Part shown: positions 23,700 to 32,131 of the stretch, in pieces
Layout of the letters: each line of letters starts with the position of its first letter
How positions within the stretch are numbered: the stretch's first letter is position 1
Source: Phlebotomus papatasi
Lineage: Eukaryota; Arthropoda; Insecta; Diptera; Psychodidae
Length of the DNA: 64,000 nt
Direction: 5' to 3'
Assembly (NCBI RefSeq): GCF_024763615.1
Contig: NC_077222.1
Location: forward strand, 88,970,001-89,034,000
Notes under the pieces: model-generated
What the model was told of the DNA's origin: nothing
Databases searched by the model: none
The model's input: only the letters and a program-made list of their open reading frames with translations
Position numbers and translations under genes: made by a program

Positions 23700-24437
23700 A
23701 TGTTTAAATTTCCTGTTCCATTTACTCTGATATTAGCAGGACCATCAGGATGTGGCAAAACAACATTTGCCCTTCAATTATTAAACAATCTTTATGATTT
23801 AACTAAGACACATTTTGATCATATATTGTGGTGTTTTTCTGAAAACGGTAGTATTGGAGATTTACCTCAAATAAAAAATTTAAGAACTTGTAGAGGTATA
23901 CCAGATGAAATATGGAGTGGAATGTGTAATAAATCACCAAAATTAATAGTAATTGATGACTTAATGACAGATCGAGAACACGAAGGAAAGATATGTGACT
24001 TATTTGTAAAACAATCTCACCACAGAAACATTTCTGTAATTTTCATGTGTCAGAATGTTTTTTATCAGTCACGAGTCTCAAGAACTATTAGTTTAAATAC
24101 CAAATACATGGTTATATTTAAAAATATACGTGATAAATATCAATTTTTTCCTCTAGCGCGTCAATTATATCCAGATAATCCTTCCGATCTTCTAAGAGTA
24201 TATAAAGAAGCAACAAGTAAGCCTTTTGGCTATTTATTTATAGACTTGAATCAGGAAACACCTGATTTTGCTAGATTTCGAACTGATGTGTTGCAAAAAA
24301 ATTATTCTGTATGTTATATACCTTCAGATGAAATGAAAAAATTTAGAAATGACGAAGATAAAGAAGTCTCGGAATTTGAAAAAGAATGGATCTTTGAAAC
24401 GTCTAAAGGACAACAAATTTATTTTATATATGCTTAA
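23700..24437 (+). CDS. FtsK/HerA-type DNA-packaging ATPase
   Basis: 245 residues. Walker A GPSGCGKT is at residues 14-21, starting almost at the N-terminus. Walker B LIVIDD is at 82-87, and a polar sensor-like VIFMCQN follows near 111-117. This is the layout of the short A32-like genome-packaging ATPases of Polintons, adenovirus-like elements and large DNA viruses. It would pump the element's DNA into a capsid at the expense of ATP. The ATG at 23700 is the first in frame and has a TATA box about 100 nt upstream. The stop overlaps the next frame by 8 nt. All motifs are intact. Confidence 0.92.
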   Translation: MFKFPVPFTLILAGPSGCGKTTFALQLLNNLYDLTKTHFDHILWCFSENGSIGDLPQIKNLRTCRGIPDEIWSGMCNKSPKLIVIDDLMTDREHEGKICDLFVKQSHHRNISVIFMCQNVFYQSRVSRTISLNTKYMVIFKNIRDKYQFFPLARQLYPDNPSDLLRVYKEATSKPFGYLFIDLNQETPDFARFRTDVLQKNYSVCYIPSDEMKKFRNDEDKEVSEFEKEWIFETSKGQQIYFIYA

Positions 24438-24720
24438 AGATGCTAATCCTAAAATGCGAAATGCTATTTTAAATAATTGTGATTCTACTTCTATTAAAGC
24501 GATTTCCGAAATAGCCTTAAATGTACTAAACGGAAATTATCCTTTAACACCAAGTCAAATTCAACGGTTACGAGGGTATAAAAACAAGATACGTTCTCTC
24601 GCATGTTCAAAAACAACTCTCTGCTCAAAGAAGAAAATTCTTAAACAAAAAGGAGGATTTTTGCCAACTCTTCTCTATACTGTACTTTCAGGTCTTTTAG
24701 GAAAGATTTTGTCAACATGA
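24430..24720 (+). CDS. Small basic Polinton protein with hydrophobic tail
   Basis: 96 residues from the ATG at 24430, which overlaps the ATPase stop by 8 nt. The frame is open further upstream, but that part lies inside the ATPase gene and is probably not used. The middle is basic (Lys/Arg-rich, with a TPSQIQRLRGYK stretch). The C-terminus is QKGGFLPTLLYTVLSGLLG, a short hydrophobic helix after a Gly-Gly turn. Small proteins with a basic body and a GGFLP-hydrophobic end recur beside the ATPase in insect Polintons; this is from memory. By analogy with adenovirus core peptides it might bind DNA or membranes, but the function is unproven. Confidence 0.75.
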   Translation: MLKDANPKMRNAILNNCDSTSIKAISEIALNVLNGNYPLTPSQIQRLRGYKNKIRSLACSKTTLCSKKKILKQKGGFLPTLLYTVLSGLLGKILST

Positions 24721-25562
24721 ATGCAAGAAAAGCAAACAGCTTGCAACGGATGATAGTTGTTACACCAGAAATATTTGAAAAAATAAGTCCTTTTTTATAT
24801 TTGACAAATTCTCAAAATAAATTTGATTCAGAAATGTTTAATGTGTTAAAAAATAAGAAACTAAATTCTATAGACAAATGGTATAGATACCGTCAAATTT
24901 TACACAGACAAGCTGAACTTAATCGCCGATCACGAAGAAAACCAATAAAATCACTAGACGGTGTGAAACAAAATCAATTTGCTCAAGTAGGAACTCAAAC
25001 GAGAAAACTTTACTACAAAGATCAAGACACAAACATGTCGCCAGATAAAATTACTAAATCTAATATACGTGCGACCGATCAGTCACTTGTTTGGGATAAT
25101 TTTAATGAGCAACAAACATATTCTGATGATGATGATGGTGATAAAATAATAGAAGTTAACGAAAGAAATAAAACAATAGAACCTAGTATTCCTGAGATGC
25201 AAGAAATAATATTCGAAACTCAAACGGACGAAGAGAATGAAGAAAATAAAGAAAGTGACGAAACAGACCTTTTACCAAATGAAGAATTTGAATTATTGCC
25301 CAACGATATTAAACAAAAGTTATTCAAAGGCAATAATTTAAATAGAAATAGTATTACAGGGTCAGATGGGACAGTTTATAGTTTTCCTGGAGGATATTTA
25401 GAACGTATATCCAAACAACATGCACCTAAGAAAACGAAAACTATAAAAGGAAAAAAACCCTTGGAAAAAACACACACTTATTTGACGCGTGGACTGAAGA
25501 AAGCACAAAGCGAGATAAATTTTCCAACTGTAAAGAAACTAAAATGGCAAGGAATACCTTAG
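24717..25562 (+). CDS. Polinton protein of unknown function, acidic centre
   Basis: 281 residues. Start and stop overlap the neighbours: the ATGA at 24717 shares 4 nt with the preceding stop, and the end overlaps the integrase start by 19 nt. The N-terminal 80 residues are basic and predicted helical (SIDKWYRYRQILHRQAELN). Residues about 130-190 are strongly acidic (D/E runs). The C-terminal 80 residues include GSDGTVYSFPGGYLERIS, then a Lys-rich tail with TRGLKKA and a final KLKWQGIP. I do not recognise a catalytic motif. Its position between packaging and integrase genes suggests a virion or DNA-handling role. Codon use and AT content match its neighbours. Confidence 0.75.
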   Translation: MNARKANSLQRMIVVTPEIFEKISPFLYLTNSQNKFDSEMFNVLKNKKLNSIDKWYRYRQILHRQAELNRRSRRKPIKSLDGVKQNQFAQVGTQTRKLYYKDQDTNMSPDKITKSNIRATDQSLVWDNFNEQQTYSDDDDGDKIIEVNERNKTIEPSIPEMQEIIFETQTDEENEENKESDETDLLPNEEFELLPNDIKQKLFKGNNLNRNSITGSDGTVYSFPGGYLERISKQHAPKKTKTIKGKKPLEKTHTYLTRGLKKAQSEINFPTVKKLKWQGIP

Positions 25563-26644
25563 AAAATCAATATTTAAATTTGGATAGTAGTAACTTGTAT
25601 AAACGCCCTGATCAATTGTACAAATCATTAAAACCAAATTTTTCAAGACGTGGAGTGGTAGATTTTTTAGAAAAAGAAGATGTATACACATTGCATTTTC
25701 CAATAAAAAAAAGATTTGAAAGAAATATGTACAGAGTTTTTAATATAGATGAACTATGGGAAATAGATTTATGTGATATGCGTCAAATTCAAAAATATAA
25801 TGATGGATATTCCTTCATTTTAACGATAATTGATGTGTTTTCTAAATTTGCTTGGGTCCAGGCTTTAAAAAATAAATCTGCTGGTGAGGTAACAAAAGCA
25901 TTTTCAAATATTTTAAGAAAACAATCACGTAAGCCTAAAATTGTTCAATCTGACAGAGGAAAAGAGTTTACAAACAAAGAATTTAAAAATTTATTAATAC
26001 AAAATAACATTAGTCAATATTTTTCATACAACTTTACTTTAAAATGTGCTGTTGTTGAACGATTTAACAGAACTTTAAAACAATTAATGTATAAATATTT
26101 TACACAAAATAATACCAGGCGATACATCGATGTACTTCCAAGATTAGTAAAATTATATAATAACTCGTATCACTCTACAATCAAGATGTCTCCATCTGAT
26201 GTTACCGATGATACTACTAAAATTGTCAATAAAATTTACAGGAAAAAATATGAAAAATTAAAAGAAAAGACAGAGAATAAAAAACTTACACTAAAAGTCA
26301 ATGATGTTGTTAGAATTGCAAGACCAAAAGTAAATTTTGATCGAGGATATGAACAACGATGGACTCAAGAGAAATTTTATATAAAAAACGTGATCAAAAA
26401 GATTCCTTTTCCACTGTATACTTTGACTGATTATAAAAATACTCCGATATCCGGAAGATTTTATTCAGAACAACTACAAAAAGTGCAAATTAGGAACGGT
26501 TATCCTCCTATTGAAAAAATTATAAAAACTCGTGGTTTAGGTAAATCCCTTCAGTTCTTTGTAAGCTTTAAAGACGGAAGTCCAAATCAGTGGATTTATA
26601 AAACTACATTGGAGAAACAACATGGCATCAACGATGAAAAATGA
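25544..26644 (+). CDS. RVE-type (retroviral-like) integrase
   Basis: 366 residues. The catalytic core shows WEIDLCDM (first Asp, residue 75), VQSDRGKEF (second Asp, 137) and VVERFNR (Glu, 172), close to the DD35E spacing. A Leu/Lys-rich N-terminal helical region precedes it. Residues about 245-330 hold a V-x-DVVRIARPK ... W-x-x-E-x-FYIKNV ... YTLTDY pattern, an SH3-like or chromodomain-like C-terminal barrel. It would insert the linear element and create the 6-bp duplication seen at the ends. It overlaps the previous gene by 19 nt and the next by 23 nt. All three catalytic residues are present. Confidence 0.93.
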   Translation: MARNTLENQYLNLDSSNLYKRPDQLYKSLKPNFSRRGVVDFLEKEDVYTLHFPIKKRFERNMYRVFNIDELWEIDLCDMRQIQKYNDGYSFILTIIDVFSKFAWVQALKNKSAGEVTKAFSNILRKQSRKPKIVQSDRGKEFTNKEFKNLLIQNNISQYFSYNFTLKCAVVERFNRTLKQLMYKYFTQNNTRRYIDVLPRLVKLYNNSYHSTIKMSPSDVTDDTTKIVNKIYRKKYEKLKEKTENKKLTLKVNDVVRIARPKVNFDRGYEQRWTQEKFYIKNVIKKIPFPLYTLTDYKNTPISGRFYSEQLQKVQIRNGYPPIEKIIKTRGLGKSLQFFVSFKDGSPNQWIYKTTLEKQHGINDEK

Positions 26645-27617
26645 TTTTTATCTTACTTTACTTAGTAATTCGTCTATGGAATATTTTCCAGAAAATAGTC
26701 TTGCGCATTTTTTCACAAAATTACCACAAAAAATAGATTTACTAGGAAATTGGATAGTTGGAATCACAGAAATTGCTTTTAATATATCAGCATCTTCGAA
26801 ACCAAAAAAGAGGAAGATAATTGAGGAAAAAAATAAATTAAATTATTTAGTCATTGACGAAAGTGATACAAGGTTACAAAATAAGAAAAAAAGTGGCGTA
26901 AATTATGGAACTAAAATTCCTATTTTAACAGGTCTTATAAATTTAACTACTGCTTTATTTTTATACCTTGCTAATACTAAACTTGAATTGGAAGAAAATT
27001 ATTTTGAATCATCCATGAGAAAAGCCATATCTAAGACATTATTAGATGACGATAATACAGATATACAGCTATTGAGTACATCCAACAGAGGAAATCCTGT
27101 AGTAACTATACAGGTTGAAATAGAAAAGGAGAAATTTGATATTCCGATATATGATTCAAAATTTTCATCAATAGAAGACTTTTTAGAAACAATATTAAAG
27201 TCAATACCAAAAAACAAACGAAATCAAAGAAGTCTTTTGCTATTAGCAAGAAGGTCTCACATACCTCCCCGTGTTGAAATTGAATATAATAATGAAATTG
27301 TGTCATCTGTTGCTAATCACCCTGCTCTATCATTTCCTATTTTAGAAGACATTAGTAAAAGAGAGCTTATGTTTGTCTACACGGATATAATTAGACCTCA
27401 ATTCGTTGGAAATTCCTTATCACGTTGTCTTCGTACTATATTACTACTTAATAATAGTGAAGTTTATAAATCATTCGAACGGATTCAATACTGTTCACTA
27501 GAAAGAAAGAGTTTTGACACGATAGAAATTTTGATAACAGCTCAAAATGGATTACCTTATAACTTCGAACCTAGTGCTACACCTACAATGGTTGTCCTTC
27601 ATTTTAGACAAGTGTAA
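26622..27617 (+). CDS. Minor capsid (penton-like) protein
   Basis: 331 residues. The N-terminus, DFYLTLLSNSSMEYFPENS then FTKLPQKIDLLGNW and VGITEI, is the characteristic opening of Polinton minor capsid (single jelly-roll, penton) proteins. The remainder is beta-rich with few charged clusters, and carries a Lys-rich insertion near residues 55-70. It precedes the pVI-like and major capsid genes, as expected for a structural module. The ATG at 26622 overlaps the integrase end by 23 nt; a second Met four codons in (MKNDFY) is an alternative start. Assignment rests on the N-terminal pattern and gene order. Confidence 0.8.
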   Translation: MASTMKNDFYLTLLSNSSMEYFPENSLAHFFTKLPQKIDLLGNWIVGITEIAFNISASSKPKKRKIIEEKNKLNYLVIDESDTRLQNKKKSGVNYGTKIPILTGLINLTTALFLYLANTKLELEENYFESSMRKAISKTLLDDDNTDIQLLSTSNRGNPVVTIQVEIEKEKFDIPIYDSKFSSIEDFLETILKSIPKNKRNQRSLLLLARRSHIPPRVEIEYNNEIVSSVANHPALSFPILEDISKRELMFVYTDIIRPQFVGNSLSRCLRTILLLNNSEVYKSFERIQYCSLERKSFDTIEILITAQNGLPYNFEPSATPTMVVLHFRQV

Positions 27618-27620
27618 GGG

Positions 27621-27629
27621 TATAAATAT
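27621..27629 (+). promoter_or_regulatory. TATA-box-like element before the pVI-like/capsid genes
   Basis: TATAAATAT is placed 45 nt before the ATG at 27666, in the only real gap between the minor capsid and pVI-like genes. Similar boxes precede the ATPase and the protease. Confidence 0.5.
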
Positions 27630-27665
27630 ATGTGCATGAAATTTAGATTTCACATATTTATCAAC

Positions 27666-28172
27666 ATGGTTAACGCGTACACAACATACTATCTGAATCA
27701 ATCAGGTGGGGGCCTAATTGGAAATATTTATAAATCTCCATATCTTGGAATTCAGAGAGGTAGAGGACTAGGTTCAATATTTGGTGGACTACTACGATTT
27801 CTTAAACCTATTTTTAAATCAGGACTTAGTGCAGTCAAAGATCAGGCAATAAAAACTGGTATAAATGTATTACAAGACATAGGTACAACAAATAAGCCAA
27901 TTAAAAATATATTATATGATCGAGGATTAGAAGCACGTGATAATTTAAAGGATAGAGCAATGAAAAAAATTAAAAATACTATAAAAGGAAAAGGTATAAA
28001 TTCAGGTAAACCGAAAAAGAAAATCATTCGACAAAGTGATTTCAAGAAAGACGGTTCCTTAAAGAAAAATAATATATTACGGAAAATTATCTCAAAAGTT
28101 TCCAAAGCGAAGAAAAATTCTAATAAAAAGAAAAAAAATATAAAAGAAAGAACTCTAGATATTTTTACATAA
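27666..28172 (+). CDS. pVI-like minor virion protein
   Basis: 168 residues from the ATG at 27666; an in-frame ATG at 27630 lies so close to the TATA-like box that it is less likely. The N-terminus has YYLNQSGGG, then QRGRGLGSIFGGLLRFLKPIF, an amphipathic Gly-rich segment, then AVKDQAIKTGINVLQDI. The C-terminal half is very Lys-rich. This pattern (QRGxGLGxxFxGLxR) is the conserved core of Polinton proteins compared with adenovirus pVI/pX, which coat DNA and disrupt membranes. GG-x motifs could be protease cleavage sites for the adenain-like enzyme encoded downstream. The stop TAA overlaps the major capsid ATG by one base (TAATG). Confidence 0.82.
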   Translation: MVNAYTTYYLNQSGGGLIGNIYKSPYLGIQRGRGLGSIFGGLLRFLKPIFKSGLSAVKDQAIKTGINVLQDIGTTNKPIKNILYDRGLEARDNLKDRAMKKIKNTIKGKGINSGKPKKKIIRQSDFKKDGSLKKNNILRKIISKVSKAKKNSNKKKKNIKERTLDIFT

Positions 28173-29452
28173 TGGCTTACAAAGAGTGCATGAAATCTGA
28201 ATTGGACATTTTCGATACTCCACCGATACAAACAGCAATCCTACGATCAGATGAAGTTTCTTACCAACCTCTAGCTAGCCTTGATAATCCTTCCGTAATA
28301 GAATTTCTATCCGTAGGAAATGGTGACTGCTACAGAGATCTTTCATCCATACAAATTAGATTTAAAATTCAATTGCTTAATAGCAATGGAGAAAAATTTA
28401 AAAATTCTGACGAGAATCAGCCGGGCGTTGCAAATAATATATTACATTCAATAATCAGATCATGTTCATTATCATTAAATGGAACCACTATTTCTCAAAA
28501 TGAAGGGGATTATCACTATCGAAGTTATATCGAGACAATTTTATCTTATGGTACAGATGCTACGAATACTTTTTTACAGAATAGTGGGTGGTATCGTGAT
28601 GATGGAAAAATGGATAATTTAACAGGAAATTTAGGATTGGAAAAAAGAAAAGAACTGTTTAAAAACAGCAAAGTGGTCGAAGTTATGGGGCGTCTGCATT
28701 GTGACCTAATAAATCAACCAGTGTTTCTAATAAACAATGTAGATTTACGGGTGGTATTAACCCTTGAGAAACCTGCATTTTTCATAATTGAAAATGCATC
28801 TGATAATTCAATATATAGAGTATTGGAAGCTACAATGTATATTAAACAACTGACGATTAATCCAAATATACTAATGGCCCATAATGCAGTACTGACAAAA
28901 CGAAATGCTGTTTATCATTACAAAAAAGTAGAAATTAAAACTGTTACAATAAGTTCCGGTTCTAATTCTATAAACTTAGATAATATCATACATGGTGTAC
29001 TCCCCCGAAGAATTATATTTGGAATGGTTGAAAACGCAGCATACAATGGTACGAAATCTTTAAATCCATACAACTTCCAGCATTTCAATATGACGGACTT
29101 CATTCTCTTAGTTAATGGTATTCCGTATCCAACACAACCTCTTCAAATGAATTTTGAACATGATCATTATGCACGAGCTTATCAAACATTGTTTAATGGG
29201 ACAGGAATTCACCACGATTTTAGGTCTCACCAAATAAAAAGGGAAGATTTTAAGAATGGGTTTTTCTTATTAGCATTTGACTTGGACCCTGATTCCTACA
29301 CTGATTCCTGCTTATCACTTCTTGAACAAGGAACAGTACGGATTGAAGGACGATTCGCAAGAGCTTTATCAAAAACAATAACATGCATTGTATATGCGGA
29401 GTATGACACAAAGTTAGAAATAGATAAAAACAGAAATATAATTTTGTCCTAA
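28172..29452 (+). CDS. Major capsid protein, double jelly-roll type
   Basis: 426 residues. The N-terminus ECMKSELDIFDTPPIQTAI followed by the IEFLSVGNGDCYRDLSSIQI region is the standard signature of Polinton/Maverick major capsid proteins. YAEYDTKLEID near the C-terminus matches the usual final strand. The family forms trimers of double jelly-roll subunits that build icosahedral shells like those of adenoviruses and virophages. The frame is uninterrupted and of typical length for an insect Polinton. It begins within the stop codon of the pVI-like gene (TAATG), suggesting coupled expression. An AATAAA signal lies just after the stop, near 29456. Confidence 0.9.
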   Translation: MAYKECMKSELDIFDTPPIQTAILRSDEVSYQPLASLDNPSVIEFLSVGNGDCYRDLSSIQIRFKIQLLNSNGEKFKNSDENQPGVANNILHSIIRSCSLSLNGTTISQNEGDYHYRSYIETILSYGTDATNTFLQNSGWYRDDGKMDNLTGNLGLEKRKELFKNSKVVEVMGRLHCDLINQPVFLINNVDLRVVLTLEKPAFFIIENASDNSIYRVLEATMYIKQLTINPNILMAHNAVLTKRNAVYHYKKVEIKTVTISSGSNSINLDNIIHGVLPRRIIFGMVENAAYNGTKSLNPYNFQHFNMTDFILLVNGIPYPTQPLQMNFEHDHYARAYQTLFNGTGIHHDFRSHQIKREDFKNGFFLLAFDLDPDSYTDSCLSLLEQGTVRIEGRFARALSKTITCIVYAEYDTKLEIDKNRNIILS

Positions 29453-29584
29453 TATAAATAAATGTCTTAAGTTTTCGAAAATATGAAATACATGTTTTTT
29501 TAATTTCTATTGTCATTATAATAAATCGTAATATAATAATTTAATTCCCTATGTGATACGTGTCATACAGATAAATTAAATGTA

Positions 29585-29593
29585 TATAAATAG
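29585..29593 (+). promoter_or_regulatory. TATA box of the protease gene
   Basis: TATAAATAG lies 96 nt before the protease ATG. It is identical to the box 101 nt before the ATPase ATG. Confidence 0.6.
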
Positions 29594-29680
29594 TCCCAAA
29601 ATTTTAATTTTTTCATTTATAATTTATATGATGAACAAATAACAACAATATATTTTAACGAAAATTAAAAGAAATTTGAA

Positions 29681-30142
29681 ATGTTGAATAATCGTGAGAT
29701 CGAGAAAAAATTATCACATAACAAATATACGAAGAAATATTTTAAAGGAGTATATTCAATTGATCAGATTTCAAAAATTAAAAAAATTTCGTATGGGATT
29801 ATTATTATAAATACAGATCCTAGTAATTTACCTGGTCATCATTGGTTTGCTATATCCATTCATTCTAGAAAACAACCCGCTGAGCTATTTGATTCTTTTG
29901 GAAGAAAATTATCGGATATTCATATACAGAAATTTATAGAAAAACATTCAAATGGTAAAACTGTACATAATAAAAAAATTATACAACACCCCTTTTCTTC
30001 ATTGTGTGGGTATTATTGTTGTATTTATGCATTATACAAATCACTAGGTTTATCAATGACTGAATTTGTTGATCAATTTGGGGAAAACTTACAGAGAAAT
30101 GATAAATTGATAAAAAAATTATACTATTTCTGGTTTAAATAG
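29681..30142 (+). CDS. Adenain-like (Ulp1-fold) cysteine protease
   Basis: 153 residues. The catalytic set is in order: His54 in GHHWFA, Asp71 in LFDSFGRK, Gln102 in IQHPFSS and Cys109 in SLCGYYC. This H-D-Q-C arrangement with an LCGYYC signature is that of adenovirus maturation protease and its Polinton relatives. It would process virion precursors, plausibly the pVI-like and capsid proteins encoded just upstream. The gene stands alone with its own TATA box and is short but complete for the family. No residue of the active site is missing. Confidence 0.92.
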   Translation: MLNNREIEKKLSHNKYTKKYFKGVYSIDQISKIKKISYGIIIINTDPSNLPGHHWFAISIHSRKQPAELFDSFGRKLSDIHIQKFIEKHSNGKTVHNKKIIQHPFSSLCGYYCCIYALYKSLGLSMTEFVDQFGENLQRNDKLIKKLYYFWFK

Positions 30143-30206
30143 CATTCCATTAAGCGAAATAAATTAGTTTATTCTTAATAGTTGAAAGATAAAGGTGTGT
30201 TTTTTT

Positions 30207-30283
30207 ATGAATAAGAATTTTAAAGAAATCGAAGATATGGAGAACGCAAAGAGTAATACTCGCATAAAGAAACAGTTGGTATG

Positions 30284-30333
<50 letters not shown>

Positions 30334-30991
30334 TATTTAGATTCTAAATATTTATTTTATTTTTAAGAACTCATCAGATAAACAAAAGAAATTTTTGAAC
30401 GGAACAGGAAAGGAAGATTTCATCCTATGTGGCTATACATATTTTTTAAATGATCTGAAAACTACACATACGACTATTGGATTTTCTTCTAAAGATTTTA
30501 CACCAATTTTGCGTATTTCAACAACAAGTTTCACTACAGTGGATTCAATTAATTTTACTCAAAATCTATGGAATTCTTTGATTGCAAAAAAAAATGAAAT
30601 ACTTGAATGTTTTAATACAACAACTAATAATGTGAAAAAAGCATCTGATTTTTTCTTTCAAAGCGAAAATGATCTTTCGATTTTAATTGGGTTTATGATT
30701 TTTAATAAAAACACTTGCATTTTAATGTCTCAGAAAAAAGAAACTATAGTTCTTACTCAAGAAGAATTTTGTAAATTATTAATATTAAATGAATTTATTC
30801 AATTCACTTTTGTCTACAATAATTCTGTACGCTATTATATACATGAATATTGGAATCAATATGAATCTACATGTAAAAATAATTCCTTATCTGTTTTGGA
30901 TTTAACTTGGTTTACTCAACCACGAGATTTACGGCCTCCTATTAATTATTTTCGTTTGTTTTGTGAAATATTGTACAATAGACATGTATAA
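30207..30991 (+). CDS. Two-exon orphan protein of the Polinton right arm
   Basis: The model is exon 1 30207-30278 (24 codons), intron 30279-30367 (GTATGA...TTTTTAAG, nearly filled by an AT dinucleotide run), exon 2 30368-30991. Phases match, giving 231 residues. Alternatively translation starts only in exon 2; an upstream in-frame ATG is lacking there, which favours the spliced model. The protein is Asn/Phe/Tyr-rich, has no signal peptide or transmembrane segment, and has mid-regions such as DLSILIGFMIFNKNTCILM that look beta-structured. I recognise no domain. It sits between the protease and the right terminal repeat, where Polintons carry variable cargo. Confidence 0.65.
30286..30329. repeat. 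AT dinucleotide microsatellite inside an intron
   Basis: About 44 bp of near-perfect AT repeats between the donor GTATGA at 30279 and the acceptor at 30367. Confidence 0.95.
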
Positions 30992-31248
30992 TGTAAATAA
31001 AATCTTTGATACGAATATGATCATTCATGTTCACAACATGTTTATAATATATTTTTATATGCTTTCTTTATAATAAATAAAACAAACTTAAAATTATTTT
31101 CCATGTTTTTTAAACCTGTACTTGTTAGGATTATCTGTTCACCTATTTATGCTTCATTTTTGTTTCCATAACTTACTCTCAATTTGAATATATTGTAAAA
31201 TCAAAAACTTCGCCATTTCATTATATTTCATTTTAATAAACCATTGCA
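30992..31248. other. Polinton right-arm non-coding spacer with poly(A) signals
   Basis: AT-rich sequence with AATAAA-type signals near 30997 and 31072-31080. It lies between the orphan gene and the right terminal repeat and holds no gene. Confidence 0.6.
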
Positions 31249-31663
31249 TTTGTCAGACATTATGGCGATCTGTTGAAGAAATTTGACGAGTTTGTTGTGA
31301 GAAGGGGAAATCACTTGATACTTTTATATGCAACAACACTCATTCAGCGTCTGTATGGATTATCGTACCTCTTCCACTCATTCAGCGTCTCTATGGATTA
31401 TCTTACCTCTTTAAATTCACTATGGATTATCGCACCTCTGCGTTTTTTTCATTGTGTATGCATGTATAAGTTCTAAAAATGTATATAATTACTCTAGCAT
31501 ATGGAAAAATCAAAAGTGTGATCAAAAATTCTGAGAAAAGAAGTCAGCTGATTACTTGTAAGCATCCACACGTACACACATGCATTGAAGAGGCACGATA
31601 ATCCATATTGAAATGCAAGAGGTACGTTAATCCACACAGTCACTGTAATACATTGGTACTACT
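31249..31663 (-). repeat. Polinton right terminal inverted repeat
   Basis: About 415 bp, the reverse complement of the left repeat, ending GGTACTACT. It is about 38 bp longer than the left copy because one unit around 31345-31395 (CATTCAGCGTCT then a TATGGATTAT-type piece) is duplicated in tandem. Confidence 0.95.
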
Positions 31664-31749
31664 TATGAGTATATAAAAATTATAATTATTTATCTAGGAT
31701 CATAAAAAATCTTGAAATCATAGTATTTTAAAATTTAGCAATTTACTTA

Positions 31750-32129
31750 GGGTGGATACCTCGAATGATGCCACTACCCCATTTGATGTTACCTTTAATA
31801 AAATGGTAGTTTTTCAATATTATGATTATTAAGGAATTATGAAATACAGGGTAAAGTGGTACAAGTTGGACAGTGTTTTTTTCTTGATAAATTTAGTATT
31901 TCATTTTTATTTGTATATTTTTAATGCTTTAGTTTTATAATTTGGTTCCTGAAGAAAAAATCCCTGTCCAACTTGTAACACTATGTCCAACTTGTATCAG
32001 TTCACCCTATGCAGTAGTGACTGTTGTATATTATTTAATAATTTATTAATATCGTAATATTGAAAAAAATATCATTTTATTCAAGGTGGCACACAAATAG
32101 GGTAGTGGCATCTTTCTGGGTATCCATCC
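31750..32129. mobile_element. MITE with TA duplication, itself split by a smaller MITE
   Basis: Ends GGGTGGATACC...GGTATCCATCC are inverted over about 35 bp (both arms share GATGCCACTACCC), with TA at 31748-31749 and 32130-32131. At 31849-32007 a second inverted-repeat element (GGGTAAAGTGGTACAAGTTGG...CCAACTTGTATCAGTTCACCC) is nested inside. Confidence 0.82.
31849..32007. mobile_element. Nested 159-bp MITE
   Basis: Inverted ends carry GTACAAGTTGGACA and its complement GTCCAACTTGTA. The flanks are CA and TA, so one side of a TA duplication has probably mutated. It is non-coding. Confidence 0.75.
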
Positions 32130-32131
32130 TA

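Larger units (their letters stand above)
16353..31663. mobile_element. Complete Polinton/Maverick, 15,311 bp
   Basis: Termini are 5'-AGTAGTACC...GGTACTACT-3', and a perfect 6-bp duplication TATGAG lies at 16347-16352 and 31664-31669. Six-bp duplications and AG...CT ends are diagnostic of Polintons. Long terminal inverted repeats enclose a protein-primed DNA polymerase B, an integrase, a packaging ATPase, an adenain-type protease, major and minor capsid proteins and several accessory frames. None of the core frames carries a stop or frameshift. It could encode both a self-synthesising transposon cycle and a capsid. Whether it makes particles cannot be read from the sequence. Confidence 0.97.

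Noticed and set aside
24349..24429. Upstream extension of the small basic protein to 123 residues
   Set aside because: It lies wholly inside the end of the ATPase gene; the ATG at 24430 gives a tighter, conventional overlap and a more typical N-terminus.
27630..27665. Earlier start for the pVI-like protein
   Set aside because: The ATG at 27630 directly abuts the TATA-like box at 27621-27629, so it would hardly be in the mRNA; the Met at 27666 begins the conserved-looking N-terminus.
27842..28231. 129-codon minus-strand frame, Phe-rich with apparent membrane segments
   Set aside because: It is the antisense of the Lys-rich pVI-like gene; AAA/AAG codons read backwards as Phe/Leu.
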